From Paragordius varius (taxonomy: Eukaryota; Nematomorpha): 64,000 nt of DNA. The position numbers and the translations under genes are program-made. Shown piece after piece: positions 13,001 to 23,443 of the stretch (positions are counted from its first letter, which is position 1; every line of letters starts with the position of its first letter). The stretch is taken from contig OZ176057.1 in NCBI GenBank assembly GCA_964247055.1, forward strand, positions 1,550,001-1,614,000, given 5' to 3'. The notes under the pieces were generated by a model that was not told the DNA's origin, made no database searches, and saw nothing but the letters and a program-made list of their open reading frames with translations.

Positions 13001-13471
13001 AACCAAAACATTCGTTTAGGTACATAAACGGTCAAAAACAACACAATTCTAAATTTTTTTATAGAACTGGAACCAAATTCCAAGCAGTCCAAAACTTTCA
13101 TTTACGTGCTATTTAAGATATGATATAGTTTCATTTAGGATTTTCGAGAAAGAATGTGAACATTTATTAAATATATGTGGATTTTTAATTTTTAATCAAT
13201 ATCAAAGTAATGTTATAGGCTACTTTTTTACACTTTTTTTCCATATTTCAACTATATAGTATAGTTTGTGTGGGAAAAATCAAGATTTAATAAGTATATG
13301 GTTGTCTTTTAGAAAAAAAAAGATTTGTCTTTTAGTTTTTCCATTTTATCTTTATATTTTTGACATTTTTAATGCAATAATTATAATGATATCAATACTT
13401 GTAGTTTCAGTAGCAATCGAAGCAATAACACATTGGCACACAAGAATTAATATGATATATTTGATAACCAT
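375..13471 (-). CDS. Micro-exon gene for a secreted, Thr/Ser-rich mucin-like protein (5' part; runs off left edge)
   Basis: I built this model by hand from minus-strand splice sites. Exons in transcript order: 13471-13399, 12961-12908, 10743-10711, 10635-10609, 10071-10045, 7573-7535, 6601-6569, 5330-5295, 4716-4678, 2384-2346, 1370-1338, 1193-1155, 413-375. Lengths are 73 (from ATG), 54, 33, 27, 27, 39, 33, 36, 39, 39, 33, 39 and 39 nt. Every internal exon is a multiple of 3, every intron is in phase 1, every boundary is AG/GT, and the frame stays open for about 170 residues. Exon 1 encodes a typical signal peptide (MVIKYIILILVCQCVIAS). Exon 2 is acidic (VEIDDDNYFFNDTS). Later exons give Thr-rich peptides such as TTHSTTTVESTT, STHSTATEAPST and TTQSTTREEPTT. 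Sequons include NDT, NQT, NTT (twice), NIT (across a junction) and NST. A secreted or surface mucin-like protein, probably heavily O-glycosylated, is inferred. The structure resembles flatworm micro-exon genes, but no sequence match was tested. The 3' end is not in the window. Confidence 0.72.
513..811. mobile_element. Family B MITE
   Basis: This is an inverted-repeat element. The left end carries GGACAAAACG, AAGACAAAT and a degraded AACCATAC block. The right end mirrors these (GTATGGTTGTC, TTTTACTGTA). It has no coding capacity. The TA flanks are what a Tc1/mariner-type MITE would leave. Confidence 0.7.
1624..2017. mobile_element. Family E inverted-repeat element
   Basis: The left end reads AACACTTTATTACC, followed further in by GGGGTAATTTTATATCCC. 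The right end mirrors it with ACTACCCCTAAAAG and TAATGAAGTGTT. The interior is A+T-rich and non-coding. A better preserved copy lies at 26322-26795. Confidence 0.45.
2429..2741. mobile_element. Family B MITE with a duplicated left end
   Basis: The left end contains two successive starts (CAGTAAAAACTGAAATTA, then CAGTAAAATCTGAAATTA about 37 bp later). Either a partial duplication or a self-insertion near the tip would explain this. The right end has GTATGGTTGTC and closes with AACTGTA. A very degraded relative follows immediately at about 2741-2965. Confidence 0.65.
3075..3323. mobile_element. Family B MITE (degraded left end)
   Basis: The right end has AAGTATGGTTGTCTTTT, a TTTACGTTTTATCC block and a TATTGTA terminus. 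The left end keeps only the AACAACCATTTT region. It lies in a micro-exon gene intron. Confidence 0.55.
3649..3956. mobile_element. Family A MITE
   Basis: It opens TACCATTTACACTTCG, with GAACAATTCAAATTCA-type repeats, and closes with GGGTGAATTTGAATTG repeats. The terminus AAATAGTG is one base off the family AAATGG. The interior contains the shared block around TATTATTTTTTAGTATTA. Confidence 0.7.
4509..4634. mobile_element. Family F short MITE
   Basis: It opens CAATAGCGTATGGTAG and closes CACACGCTACTGTATG, an inverted pair around about 90 bp of A+T-rich sequence. Related copies are at 29612-29738 and 31012-31132. Confidence 0.5.
4766..4989. mobile_element. Family A MITE, variant with GTCC-type repeats
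   Basis: The left end (TTTGCACTTTAAGAG, then TGTCCTTGAACACTTC) resembles the termini of the DD34E element at 36170-38733 more than the common CACCC type. The right end closes GGGTGAATTTGAAGTA and then AAATGGTA. It is a possible intermediate between the two end types. Confidence 0.5.
8285..8533. mobile_element. Family B MITE
   Basis: The left end is well preserved (AACTGAAATTATACGG, then ACAAAACG) and the AACCATACTTTTTT block is present. The right end is shortened but closes TTTTTACTGTAT. It is non-coding. Confidence 0.65.
8893..9770. repeat. Moderate-GC interspersed repeat (partner of 45934-47600)
   Basis: This block is markedly richer in G+C than its surroundings. It matches the start of the 45.9 kb repeat almost base for base in places: GTGATCTGTTTCCGGAAAAC, ATGCCCCGACAATAGCTT, GATTGCGCCGAACATAGTCG. 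It then enters the same repeating units (AGGCAAAAATTTT, GGAGCTACTCGCC, AAAACCTATCAGG). No convincing protein is encoded; the short frames inside it differ between copies. Confidence 0.7.
9889..9933 (-). CDS. Candidate additional micro-exon (45 nt, phase 1-1)
   Basis: This lies between the micro-exons at 10071-10045 and 7573-7535. It has an AAATAG acceptor and a G|GTATTT donor. It is 45 nt long, symmetric in phase 1, and open in the frame of the gene (VEMSIPSSIMINSL). It is much less Thr-rich than its neighbours, so it may be a chance AG...GT interval or an alternatively used exon. Confidence 0.35.
9987..10041. repeat. TA microsatellite
   Basis: A nearly pure (TA)n tract of about 55 bp directly abuts the donor side of the 10071-10045 micro-exon. 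Comparable TA tracts occur at about 33175-33215, 42006-42045 and 59760-59808. Confidence 0.9.
11170..11630 (+). other. Decayed coding-like stretch of unknown origin
   Basis: Both strands carry short open frames here and base composition is less skewed than in the flanks. On the plus strand a frame with a few stops reads like decayed protein, with segments such as EKLNDKRGRSEDAFVR and WQKLSAKAHDRIDRRNF. I recognise no family. It may be a retrotransposon relic or chance. It sits in a micro-exon gene intron. Confidence 0.25.
12511..12770. mobile_element. Family B MITE
   Basis: The left part has ACAAACTAAACATAATAT and AACCATGCTCTTT. The right part has AAAGTGTGGTTGTCCTTT and TTTACGTTTTCGTATAAT. 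It has diverged but is clearly symmetric and non-coding. Confidence 0.55.
13399..13471 (-). CDS. Signal-peptide exon of the micro-exon gene
   Basis: The ATG at 13471 (reading down) opens a 24-residue segment. It has a basic start (MVIKY), a hydrophobic core (IILILVCQCVI) and a small-residue cleavage region (AS), and is then followed by IATETT. It ends in phase 1 at a GTATTG donor. A possible 5'UTR acceptor (AATTTCAG) lies about 50 nt upstream of the ATG. The Thr-Glu-Thr-Thr tail matches the style of the downstream micro-exons, which is why I assign it to the same gene. Confidence 0.7.
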
Positions 13472-14128
13472 TTTTTATTTTTATTTTTTTTTAAAAAAAT
13501 CAAAAAGAAAAACTGAAATTAATAATTTAGCTTACGCTAAAATGTATTGAATATACAATTCCCATAAAAATATGTAAAGAGGCTAGCTATATTATGTTCT
13601 GTGACCTAACAATAAACCTATATATACATATATATTAAAGGTCAGAAGATATTTTTGGTTTTAGATTATTTTTATTGCGTTTTTATTCAATAAAAATTAT
13701 ATTTAAATTTGTTTGGATTTAATAATATAAATATTTAACCTTATAATATTCATATTAGGTCAAATTACGTTTTGGTAAAAAATTTTCATATAAATAGAAA
13801 AAATCATCAATTTCTTGGTTTCAAAAAATTGGCGGTTAATTCATATAGAACAACTGATCATTTGAAGATAGTTTAAACTTTTTAATCAATTAAGAACAAC
13901 AATCTAATAAAAAAATGTTAATGTGACCATTTAAATATAATTATTAAATATTTTTTTTATAAAATATATCAATTTTTAGGCGTTTTAAAACATAAATAAT
14001 AACAGTTGTGTTTAAAAGCTTTTAATTGTTATTTCTCACATTTAAAGCAAAGGATTAGCCAAGTTGGTGCCTGAGAAATCAAAATTATTTAACACCCGTA
14101 AAAATAATTTAATGTTCCGGCATATATT

Positions 14129-15040
14129 TAACATTCCATGACTTTTTCGGGTAATCTTATATCCCACAGCGATTTGAAATTGAAATAGCTTAATAAGCAT
14201 TTAAGGTATTAAGCCGAACTTAAAAATATGCTTTTTAATAATAATAAATAAATTTTTTAAAAAAATGTAAAATTGCAAAAAATCCTCATCTCAATCTTTT
14301 TCGCCGCCATTTTTTTCTTTAATTTTTTTAAATCGCTAATGCAACAATCAAAAAAATTATTATGGTTAGAAAATGTTAATTAAGTTTAAAAGCCTCCAGG
14401 TTATGTTTCAGCAAAAACTTGATATATTTTAATTTTTTAGGCAAAATGTTTATTTTTTGGGTAAAAATATTTTTCCACAATATTTACCCCATTATTTTAC
14501 GACTTTATTCAAGGCTTGCCCATTTTGAACGGATCCAATAGCTAAAAACTTTCTGAGCCCACATCTAAAATTTAAAATTTTATAAAAATATTGTTTTGCC
14601 TTTTATATGTAGTCTATGATATATTTTAGTAATATTTTTAAAAACGAAGCCATTCACTAAAAAAATTTTAACAAAATGTGCTCATTTTCATTTTTATATG
14701 AGGCATTCACAAAAATGGTAATAACTTTTTGATATAATTCGTAAGGCTCAAAAGCAAATGTGACCTAAGAACCCTAATTCATCTTTTAATAATTTGTCTA
14801 ATGTGTATATTCTTCCGAATATATTTTATAGAATAATAAAATATATATGTATATTTTTATACCTTTTGAGTTTTATGCAAAAGAAGAGAAATTTAATCCC
14901 TCTCATTAGAATAAAACTTATTGAATTATTTCATAAGTGCATTTTTTATATTCAGTTATTACTAAAACGCTTTTATCTTCATTGATATTTTTATATTCTT
15001 TCGATTCAAATTGGGTATCTAAATGACTCCAGACTATACT

Positions 15041-15074
<34 letters not shown>

Positions 15075-15664
15075 TATAAGCTACTGAAAGAAACTGTTCA
15101 AATATATATTAACGCTTCTATCTTAATAAAAAGCATATAACTTATCTAAATAAAATTTAGTTTTGAAAAAAAAATTCCATATCTTCGACCCATTTTTATT
15201 TTACAATATTTTTGCAAAATATCGTGGTTATTTGATTCACATGAAATAAAGTTACTTTTATTTAGCATAAACATTATAATAAAGAGAAAAAGTGGTTTAT
15301 TTTGCATTATATATATTTAGCTACTGCACACACAAGTTAAGTAAATTTTTACATGGTTTGCTCATAAAAGATCAAGTTTTTTATGTTAATGTTTTTATTT
15401 CAGTGCATTAATGTTATATATATATATATTTATATATATATACAAATTTTGCTATAATTTTAATTTATTCCAATTAGTAAACTGCCGTGGAATCCACAAA
15501 TACCCCAGTGAGAATCTGGGGACTGAAATGAATAGTATCCAAGTTTTAAAAGCTAAGGAAAGCATATTACTAAATTCGGCCTAATACCATAAATCCATTT
15601 TCAAGTATTCAAATTTCAAATCGCTCTGGAATATAAAACTACCCCAAAAGGTCAGGAAATGTTA
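14129..15664. mobile_element. Family E-like inverted-repeat element with a nested insertion
   Basis: The left end (AACATTCCATGACTTTTT, then TTATATCCCACAGCGATT) is mirrored at 15600-15664 (AAATCGCTCTGGAATATA, then ACTACCCCAAAAGGTC). The arms are about 55 bp. A degraded family C copy (about 14998-15545) appears to sit inside the element. No transposase frame is visible. A similar but more decayed pair occurs at about 17615-18205. Confidence 0.45.
14998..15545. mobile_element. Family C element (degraded)
   Basis: It starts TTCGATTCAAATTGGGTA and carries the family C internal order: a CCAGACTA block, a GAAAGAAACTGTTC block, a TTTTGCAAAATATCGTGG block and a GTGGTTTATTTTGCATTA block. The right end is poorly preserved. 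Confidence 0.5.
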
Positions 15665-16019
15665 AAATCATTCAATACAATAGGCAAATAAATTTATATA
15701 ATGGTTTGAAAACGTAAAATTTTTGGTAAGCTTTCGATCTTTACCAGCCAATACTCGATATTTCTTAATTGTAAAATTAGCTGCTTCTTTTAATGTTTAG
15801 TTTAAAAGTTACAAAACTATAAAAATTATAACATAAGCTTTTTATCTAATAGAGGCGGAAATGCGAAAAAAATATCAAAAGAAAGATATATTAGAATTTG
15901 GTAGTTTTGGTTTAGGGTTTTATTATTGCTGCACATAAAATACAATGCACTTATAATTTATTTGGGTAGAAAGATCGTCTATCTATACTTTTTATAAATA
16001 AACTATATATTTTTAATAA

Positions 16020-17255
16020 TTTGCCAGGCATGATGATATAGTAGGTAGGGGGCTCGCGTGTTAATTACGCATTTCCCATCATCACAGTCAGCCCTGGCCA
16101 GGCGAGTGTTAAAGTTTTCACTAGTCCGGATACAAGTTATTCATTTACCCATCAAACCAGTGGTTCTCAAAAATGGGGGTGCAGAAAATTGGGGAATTTT
16201 ATTACAAAATTATATTAGAAGCAAATTAAAGGATTTCAGGCGCGAATTATCAAGATTTGTCACCTGTATGGAAAAGATATTTTAAAAAATGCAGATATGA
16301 AGATCTCATTGATTGGGATATTTATGTAATTTTAATATATTTTACATTTTCATCTTGAATTTTATGAGAGGGGGCGCAAGAATTTTTTTTATTAATTCGG
16401 TGCTTAAAAAATGTGGGAACCTCTGCTATTGTATATATATAAAACAAAAAAAATAAAAAAAGAATATTAAAATAATTTTTTTGTCTATGTAATATAAGTC
16501 CTTACCCTTTTGCACTTTGAATCACCCCGGACTATATTTAATACGATACTTTTAAAAAACTAATGAAAGAAACATTACAATGAAATTTTAAGCTCTATCC
16601 TAAAAAAAATTATATAAATAAGCTAAAGTATCCAAATAAAATTTAGTTTTGAAAAAATACCAAACTACCTCAACGCAATTTTTATTAATTAGTTTTACAA
16701 AATATCGTGTTTATTTGATTCTAACGCTAAAATTAAAGCTATTACTTATTTAACATAATATTAATATAAACAGAAAAAGTGGTTTATTTTGCATTAATTT
16801 TATATTTGGCTAATGCTTATATGTCATGTTTAATTTCTTGAGGTTCAAACATAAAATAAAATATCAAGTTTTTGATTTTTTCTGATGAATCATTTTTATA
16901 TTTTCTGCATCAATGTTAAATAGATTGGCATTGCTTTATTTCAAATAGAAATATTTAATTTCAAACAGGCCAAGACCCAAAGTCCCTAATTTGAATCAGA
17001 GTGTAGAGTGAGGACTTAAATTGTATACGGAGGCAAAAAAATAAAAAAAAAATTTTTTTTGTATTCTTTTTTTTATTTTTTTCTAATTTTTAATTTTTTT
17101 ATTATTAAAATTTGAAGTCTCTTTTATAACTGACCTAATTCCGGAAAGGCTTTAACACTCGCCTGTTCAGGGCTGACAGTGATGATGGAAAAATTGCGTA
17201 GTTGCGGGGTTTCGTCGCCCTACCTTTTAGACCATCACACCTCGTAAATGTACCA
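16020..17255. mobile_element. Element with ~110 bp inverted arms and nested MITEs
   Basis: The left arm includes CATCATCACAGTCAGCCC and CAGGCGAGTGTTAAAG. The right arm is its inverse (CTTTAACACTCGCCTG, then CAGGGCTGACAGTGATGATG). Between them lie a 16159-16433 MITE and a degraded family C copy (about 16500-17008). No transposase is visible. The arms are richer in G+C than the interior. Confidence 0.55.
16159..16433. mobile_element. MITE with CAGTGGTTCTCAA / GAACCTCTG ends
   Basis: It opens CAGTGGTTCTCAAAAATG and closes GTGGGAACCTCTGC. Ends of this kind are common in animal DNA-transposon-derived MITEs. It is nested inside the element at 16020-17255 and has no coding capacity. Confidence 0.6.
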
Positions 17256-19076
17256 GCATATATCTTATTAAAAATAGAGTGGAATAACGATCTTTCCACC
17301 TAACTAAATTAATTATCTGTTTTGAAATTTAATGTGCAGCACAAATAGAGACCTAAATCAAAACTACCTAATCCTATTTTTTTTCAGAATTATTTTAACG
17401 GTTTAGATTAAATGACTTTTACATTTTTTTACAGTTTTCTACTTCTAATTAAAATTGGGACAGTTCCAAAACATCATTAGAATAAGTAGCTGATTTTACA
17501 ATCAATATAATCAAGTTTTTGCTGGCACACAAAAAGCTCGAAGTTCATGATTTACATTTTTGTACCACTATATACACTTATTTACCTATTGTATGCACCA
17601 TATTTATATTCCATGATCTGGGGGTAGTTATATATCGTAGAGCGATTTTAAATTTGAATTTAGATTAGGCCAAATTAACGCCCATGCTTTTAAATGTTTT
17701 TAAAAAAAATGTAAAATTGAAAAAACATCCTTATATTTTCGCCGCTATTTTTTTCTTTAATTTAATACACCGCTAATACAATAGCCAATAAATGTTTATG
17801 TTTATAAAATTTATATAATTAACTATAGTTACCTTATAGATTGCACTTTACCAGCAAATATTTATTGGTTTTAAAATCGGTTTGCTTGAATCGTGTTTTG
17901 GAGCTGTCACGTTACAACGTAATTAATATATGTTTTTTTAAAAACTTTCAAAATAGTAGCTTAAAAATAGAGTTCTGCAATATAAAGCTACCCCAATATG
18001 TCTTCGCGGACAAAAAGTGAAAAAAGTATTAAACAATTAAAAGAAAAAATATTGCGGGAAAAAGTTTGAGATGTGATTTATGAATGTTAGATCTTTCAAA
18101 AATTTTTTTATAAATCATCATGAAAGAGGAAATCATTTTTTCACATTCGTTCTAATACCATAAATTTTTAAGTTATTTATAATTAAACTACCCAAAAAAG
18201 TCTGAAGTACTAAAGATAAAATAATTATAATCCTGTTTTTTCAAGTTTGGCTATGTTTCCTGTATACTCGGTCCATAATTGGAATATGTTGTTAACACAG
18301 TAACACAGAAAAATATCCTGAAATAATGTATATTTTAGATAGGAATGTATCAGGTATCTCCTGGTACTTCTGATTTTGGAAAAAATATATTTTTGCCGTA
18401 ATTGCTCGATATCGTAAAATAATTGCCCGCTTAATATTTATTTGGTAAAAAATCCTTTATTACAAAAAGTATTATCAAAATGTATGATATGGTAAAAAAG
18501 TCGACTATATTTTTAAAAAAGGTAAATTTTTAGATGCGGGCTCCTTTGCCAATTTTCAGCCATTATGAAATGGGTCAGTTATCTTAAAATAAACGCGAAA
18601 ATTCCGACAGTGCGCGATAATTTTTAAATATATCAAAAATGCATACTTTGATCAGAAAATCAAAATTTTGTAATATTTTTAAAGAATCGTAAAAAATATA
18701 GTTTATATTTAAAACAATGTTAAAGAGAAACGAATTATTTCACTAAAATTCTGAATTATAAAATTTAATAACATCATCAAATTACGCAGTGTTGATAAAT
18801 AAATAACCTGATTTTAATAAAAAAAATATCAGGATTATCATGGTGCTTTTGATTTTGGCCCTTACTAGTGATTTAAGAAAGTTATCCACACTTTCTTCAT
18901 ATAAAAAATGGGTAAACTTGCTCTCATTTTCGAAATTTTTTGAAAACCAAATGCTACATTTCAAAAATATCACTTTATATCATAAATCACCTATAACAAG
19001 CAAAACAATTTTGGATGTCGGCTCCCAAAGGATCAAATTTTTTCGCTCCTTTTAAAATGAACTGGTGCTCTTTAAT
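17256..19076. other. No gene seen; decayed repeats
   Basis: The stretch is A+T-rich intergenic sequence with traces of family E ends at about 17615 and 18205. It also shares short stretches with the sequence around 22190-22250 (TTTTTCGCTCCTT). No frame has splice sites or codon use that would support a gene. Confidence 0.4.
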
Positions 19077-19077
19077 T

Positions 19078-19636
19078 AACACTTGGATACATCACATTCG
19101 TTTTAGACCTTTGATTCAAATTAGGGTAGTTTAATACCTCAGGCCTGTTTAAAATAAAATTCTTTAAAAAATATGGAAGGCATCAAAACCATGGCTGCAT
19201 TTATACCAAAATATATAAAAAAATTTAGTCAAAAATACTTGATATTACTTTTTTTAAGCTAAAATAGAAAAGTAAAAATTTAGTCAACGTGACATGTGTG
19301 CAATGGTAAAATTGAAAAATAATACAAAATAAACCGCTTTTTCTATATCTATCAATATTCGGTGTAATTTAAATATAAAATTATCTTTAATTTTACCAAA
19401 ACTAGATGAAAACGATATTTTTCAAAAATTTTCTAAAATAAAAATGGCGTCGAAATAGTTTGACATGGAACATTTTTTCAAAAAAATTTTATTTAGATAT
19501 TTTGGCTTATATATTAAATTTTTAATATTATAGAAACATAAAATTAAATTGGGACCGTTTCCTTCAGTAGTTTTTTTAAAAACCCTGAGTCAAATTTAGT
19601 CTGGAGTATTTAGATACCCCAATTTGAATTGAAGTC
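19078..19636. mobile_element. Family C element
   Basis: It opens AACACTTGGATACATCAC and contains CAGGCCTGTTTAAAAT, ACCATGG and AAAATGGCGTCGAA. It closes with a GGTATTTAGATACCCC-like block followed by AATTTGAATTGAAG. About 560 bp, non-coding. Confidence 0.7.
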
Positions 19637-19799
19637 AAATTACGTGATAAATATTTAATAAAAAAACTTTCAATAAACTAAAAAATGTTTTTTAAAGCAT
19701 ACTTTTTTAAAAATTAAATTGTTAGCGCAAAAAAATATATTTATGAAGGCCCTATACTTGATTCCAATGGGATAGAAATTGTTGAAAAACATAATATAA

Positions 19800-21340
19800 T
19801 TGGAAGCAATATTCCACAGATCTCTACAGTGACTCAAACGTTGCGCATTCTCTCCAAAAAAACATACCCATAGATGAACCACCCATCCTAGAAATTGACC
19901 TCCTTAATGCAATCAAATCCCTTCCTCGTAACAAATCCTTGAAATATGACTACATCCCTATAGAAATACTAAACTACATTAAAATAAAGACACCACTTAC
20001 AGCTTATCAAAAAAAATTTCAATCCGGCATCTGGCAAATCAATTGGTCTAAATCTCTACTTATACCGATTCACAAAAAGGGCAATTCTAAAATATGCACC
20101 AGCTACCGAACAATGCCGCTTATATCGCCATCACAAATATAGTATTAAAATTTTTTATAGATTATTATCCCAAGTTGAGAATAGCATCCAACATCAAGCT
20201 GGTTTTCGTAAGGAAAGAGGCGCAGAAACCGTATCTGCAACCTTAGGTTTATCATGGAAAAATATATTTAACACAACAAACCATTTAATCTCTGTTTTAA
20301 TGATTACACAAAAGCCTTTGACAAACTTATTCACAACACACTATGGGAAGCTTTGGAAAAAATTGGTATAACACCTGGTTTAAATAATAAAATCTTAATA
20401 CAGCAACAATGAGGCATGTATTTAAACAGCACACGGCACCTCTCATTAATTTCCTAAATAGGGGGGCCCATCAAGGGCGCATCCTTTTACCACTATTATT
20501 CAATATCTAACCGAACATATCAGTCGGTTAAATACTCAGAATCATATCCGTGTGAAACTAGGCGGAGAAATAATTAATAACCTTAAATACGCGGACTATA
20601 CCGCCTAACTTGCTATTCACAATAGGATTTAAAACGCCTCCTCGAATACTCCTTAAGAGCCAATCTCATGGCCTCGAAATTAACTTAGCAAAAACCAAAG
20701 GCATATCATATGACGCCACATGCTCAATCAAAATGGGCGAACACTGTATAGAAATACTAGACAACTATATATATTCAGGAGTCGAAATTAATAATAAAAA
20801 ATACAAAACACCTGAAATTAAACGAGGACTAGCCATAGCCAGGGCTAAAGTGAAATCCGCAAGATATGGTATACTACCTAATTAAAAATTTTATCAAAAA
20901 TAGTCCCAATCGAAACCTGTGGCTGTGAAAGCTGGGTATGAAAAAACTCTGACCCAAAAAATTATAAAAGATTTTGAGCACACCTGTTGGAGATTGCTAC
21001 TTGCCAAAAAATGGACCGGCAAACTCAGTAATGAATAGATCCACAATACAATCAACCCTATAACACTACTTCAAATGATAACAAAAGGAGATTAGGCTAC
21101 TTTGGCCACGTCATCCGCAATAACAAATTGGAGAAAACAATCATGCTGGGCCTGGTAGAAGGTAAACGTAAAAGAGGCAGCACCAGAAAAGGATGCTCAA
21201 AACTATTAACAGATGACACCCACCTTACAATCTCCGATCTGATCAATTTATACTTAGACAGATCAGACGACAGAAAATTTGTCCATGAAGTCCAGAAAAA
21301 GTTGAATATTAAGTACGCTGTCATTCATTCCTTCATTCAC
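19800..21340 (+). pseudogene. Dead RTE-type non-LTR retrotransposon (reverse transcriptase fragment)
   Basis: Frame-shifted plus-strand segments follow the reverse-transcriptase order. HQAGFRKERGAETVSATL lies near 20190. FNDYTKAFDKLIHNTLWEA follows near 20295. LKYADYTA, near 20583, is the YADD catalytic box with its last Asp replaced by Tyr. An open stretch at 20610-20885 carries GLEINLAKTK and the thumb-like TPEIKRGLAIARAK. The distal part (21128 on) has GLVEGKRKRGSTRK and LYLDRSDDRKFVHE, resembling the C-terminal motif of RTE/BovB-like ORFs. Multiple stops and frameshifts and the damaged active site show that it is inactive. The endonuclease part is not recognisable. Confidence 0.8.
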
Positions 21341-21357
21341 TTCACTAGTTTAACGCA

Positions 21358-21624
21358 TGATAGAAACGGTATAAAAACGCTTTAAGATTTGATAAAAAGA
21401 CTTTTTTAATATAATTTGATGATGCTTAACTATCACCTCAGAAATTCGATTAAAATATTCTTTTGACTTCAAAATTATGATAAATAAGTTTTTTTAGCGA
21501 AATTAAGCAAAATTTTCAAGTTTACCTTTAAATTTAAATCCTTAAGGGAAAATATTCAGTAGTATTAAATTATATAAAAAAGGTCTTTTAATATTATCTA
21601 AAAACAATTTTATACCGTTTCCAT
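21358..21624. mobile_element. Family D MITE
   Basis: It opens GATAGAAACGGTATAAAA and closes with the inverse (TTTTATACCGTTTCCATG). About 267 bp, non-coding. It directly follows the LINE remnant. The second copy is at 23189-23443. Confidence 0.7.
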
Positions 21625-23188
21625 GGCTCAAAATAGTATGAAGTATGCCTCACAACATTATGCGAAAAATTAATTTTTTTTAAAGTAGACATTAAATAAA
21701 ATATTTTTTTTCAGAATTCAACCTATATTCAAAATTATTATAGGCAATTCCGGCATTTTTGCTTTAATTTAAGAGGAATTAGCCTATTCTAGGAGAGCCA
21801 AAAGGTATGAGACTTTCGGAGCCCACATCTAAATATTTAAATTAAAAATATTGCTTTTCTATTTATTGGTAGCTCATAATATATTTTAGTGATATTTTTT
21901 GGAAGGTAAGATTTAGCTTTGACCAAAAAAATATTAAGAAAAGGTGGGCAATATCTACTATTATCTGATATGGAACACTTAAAGCAAAAGTTAAATAATT
22001 TTCTTATATCACTATATATATTTCGTGAGGGATTTTTTTATACCCCAGATTTTGAAAGCAGGAAAATTTGCACTTATTTTTTAAATAAACATTTTTGGTG
22101 AACAAATGCTTCATTCTAAATATTATTATTAAAATTTGTTGTAACTACATGTAAAAAGCAAAAAAATATTCTAAAATTTTTTCAATGTGGAGTCAAATTT
22201 TTCGCTCCTTAAAAATTTGCTGGTTCTCTTAAAATAAACACAAAAATGCCAGGATTCCGCGAATTTTTTTACATACATGGTAGTTATTGTTGCCCAACAG
22301 GCGGTTCCGGAGCCATTTGCTGCGCTTTAATAATTTTGAGTAGCTCTAAAAATAAAAAAAAATCGCAAAATGTTTAATCTTTTAAAGGCATGTAAAATTT
22401 TAACTTTTATTTTTTTATTTTTTATTATTTTCATCACATTCATAATCATTTATTTTGTTAACAATCTAAATAATCTTTAAAATACTTGCCACTAGTAAAC
22501 TTTTTTTGATAACTATTTATTACCATATTTCTGAAAACCCCAGTTCTATTTTTATGAAAGCAATACCCATATTATTGGAGTTATAAACTATGCATTAGAA
22601 AATATTTGGATATGGTAAATGTTTTTTTATTTAATGAAAGAGCCGATTCTGGAAACCATATTCTTATTTTTAATATTGCTAACCCCTATTATTTGAGTTA
22701 CCTATTCGAAAATTATATAATTGGTAAACTTTTTTGATATCCTTTGGGGTATTATAGTTATTTTTGATATATTAATTTTTGCGGAACTTACTAATATATG
22801 GATACCTTGGTGCGAATGTCAGATATAAACTACATGCATAGATCATTTCGAATTGCATTTATTGTTATATTCTATATTGTTTCTTATTATAATTTAACAG
22901 CAAATTTAGCAATATTATAATATTTTTACTAGTTATTTTGTTATTCATATAAAAATTAAATCTATATATGTCTATATAATAAATTTATTTGATTTATGTC
23001 TTGATATATCAATTTAAATGTGGCTCTTCGCATCTTTGAGGTTAAAAATGTGGTTCTACAAGCCATTTGTTTTGGACACCCCTGTGCTGGATTATAGATA
23101 GCGTCAAAAAATATATTTTTAAAGCATATATTTCAAATTTAATATTTCCAAATTTTTGCTGAAGCAAACTTCATTCTATATTTAGGCT
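21625..23188. other. No gene seen; hAT-like terminal fragments
   Basis: At 22290-22330 the sequence TTGTTGCCCAACAGGCGG and a GAGCCATTTGCTGCGC block appear. At 23020-23092 GTGGCTCTTCGCATC and GGACACCCCTGTGC look like one end of a hAT-derived element. The pairing is not secure. The remainder is A+T-rich without coding signals. Confidence 0.35.
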
Positions 23189-23443
23189 TGATAGAAACGG
23201 TATAAAAACGCTTTATGACATTACTTAAACATTCTTTGTATATAAACGATACTCTAAATTTGCCACCTCAGAGTTTTCATTTAAGGTTCGTTTGTAAAAT
23301 TTTGGTAATTTTTGTAAAAATTACAATTTATGCTCAACATAAATTTGAAAGAAACAAGTTTTTAATTTAAAGTGCCGAAATGGTCAGGATTGAATAGAGA
23401 AAGTTTTTAATAATGATTCAAAGCGTTTTTATACCGTTTCTAT
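23189..23443. mobile_element. Family D MITE
   Basis: It opens GATAGAAACGGTATAAAA and closes GCGTTTTTATACCGTTTC then TATC, a near-perfect inverted pair. The interior is unrelated in detail to the 21.4 kb copy apart from the flanks (CTCAAAATAGTAT) that follow both. Confidence 0.75.

Noticed and set aside
13266-13550. Plus-strand 94-codon frame
   Set aside because: It combines a family B remnant with the antisense of the micro-exon gene's signal-peptide exon. Its hydrophobic codons reflect A+T bias.
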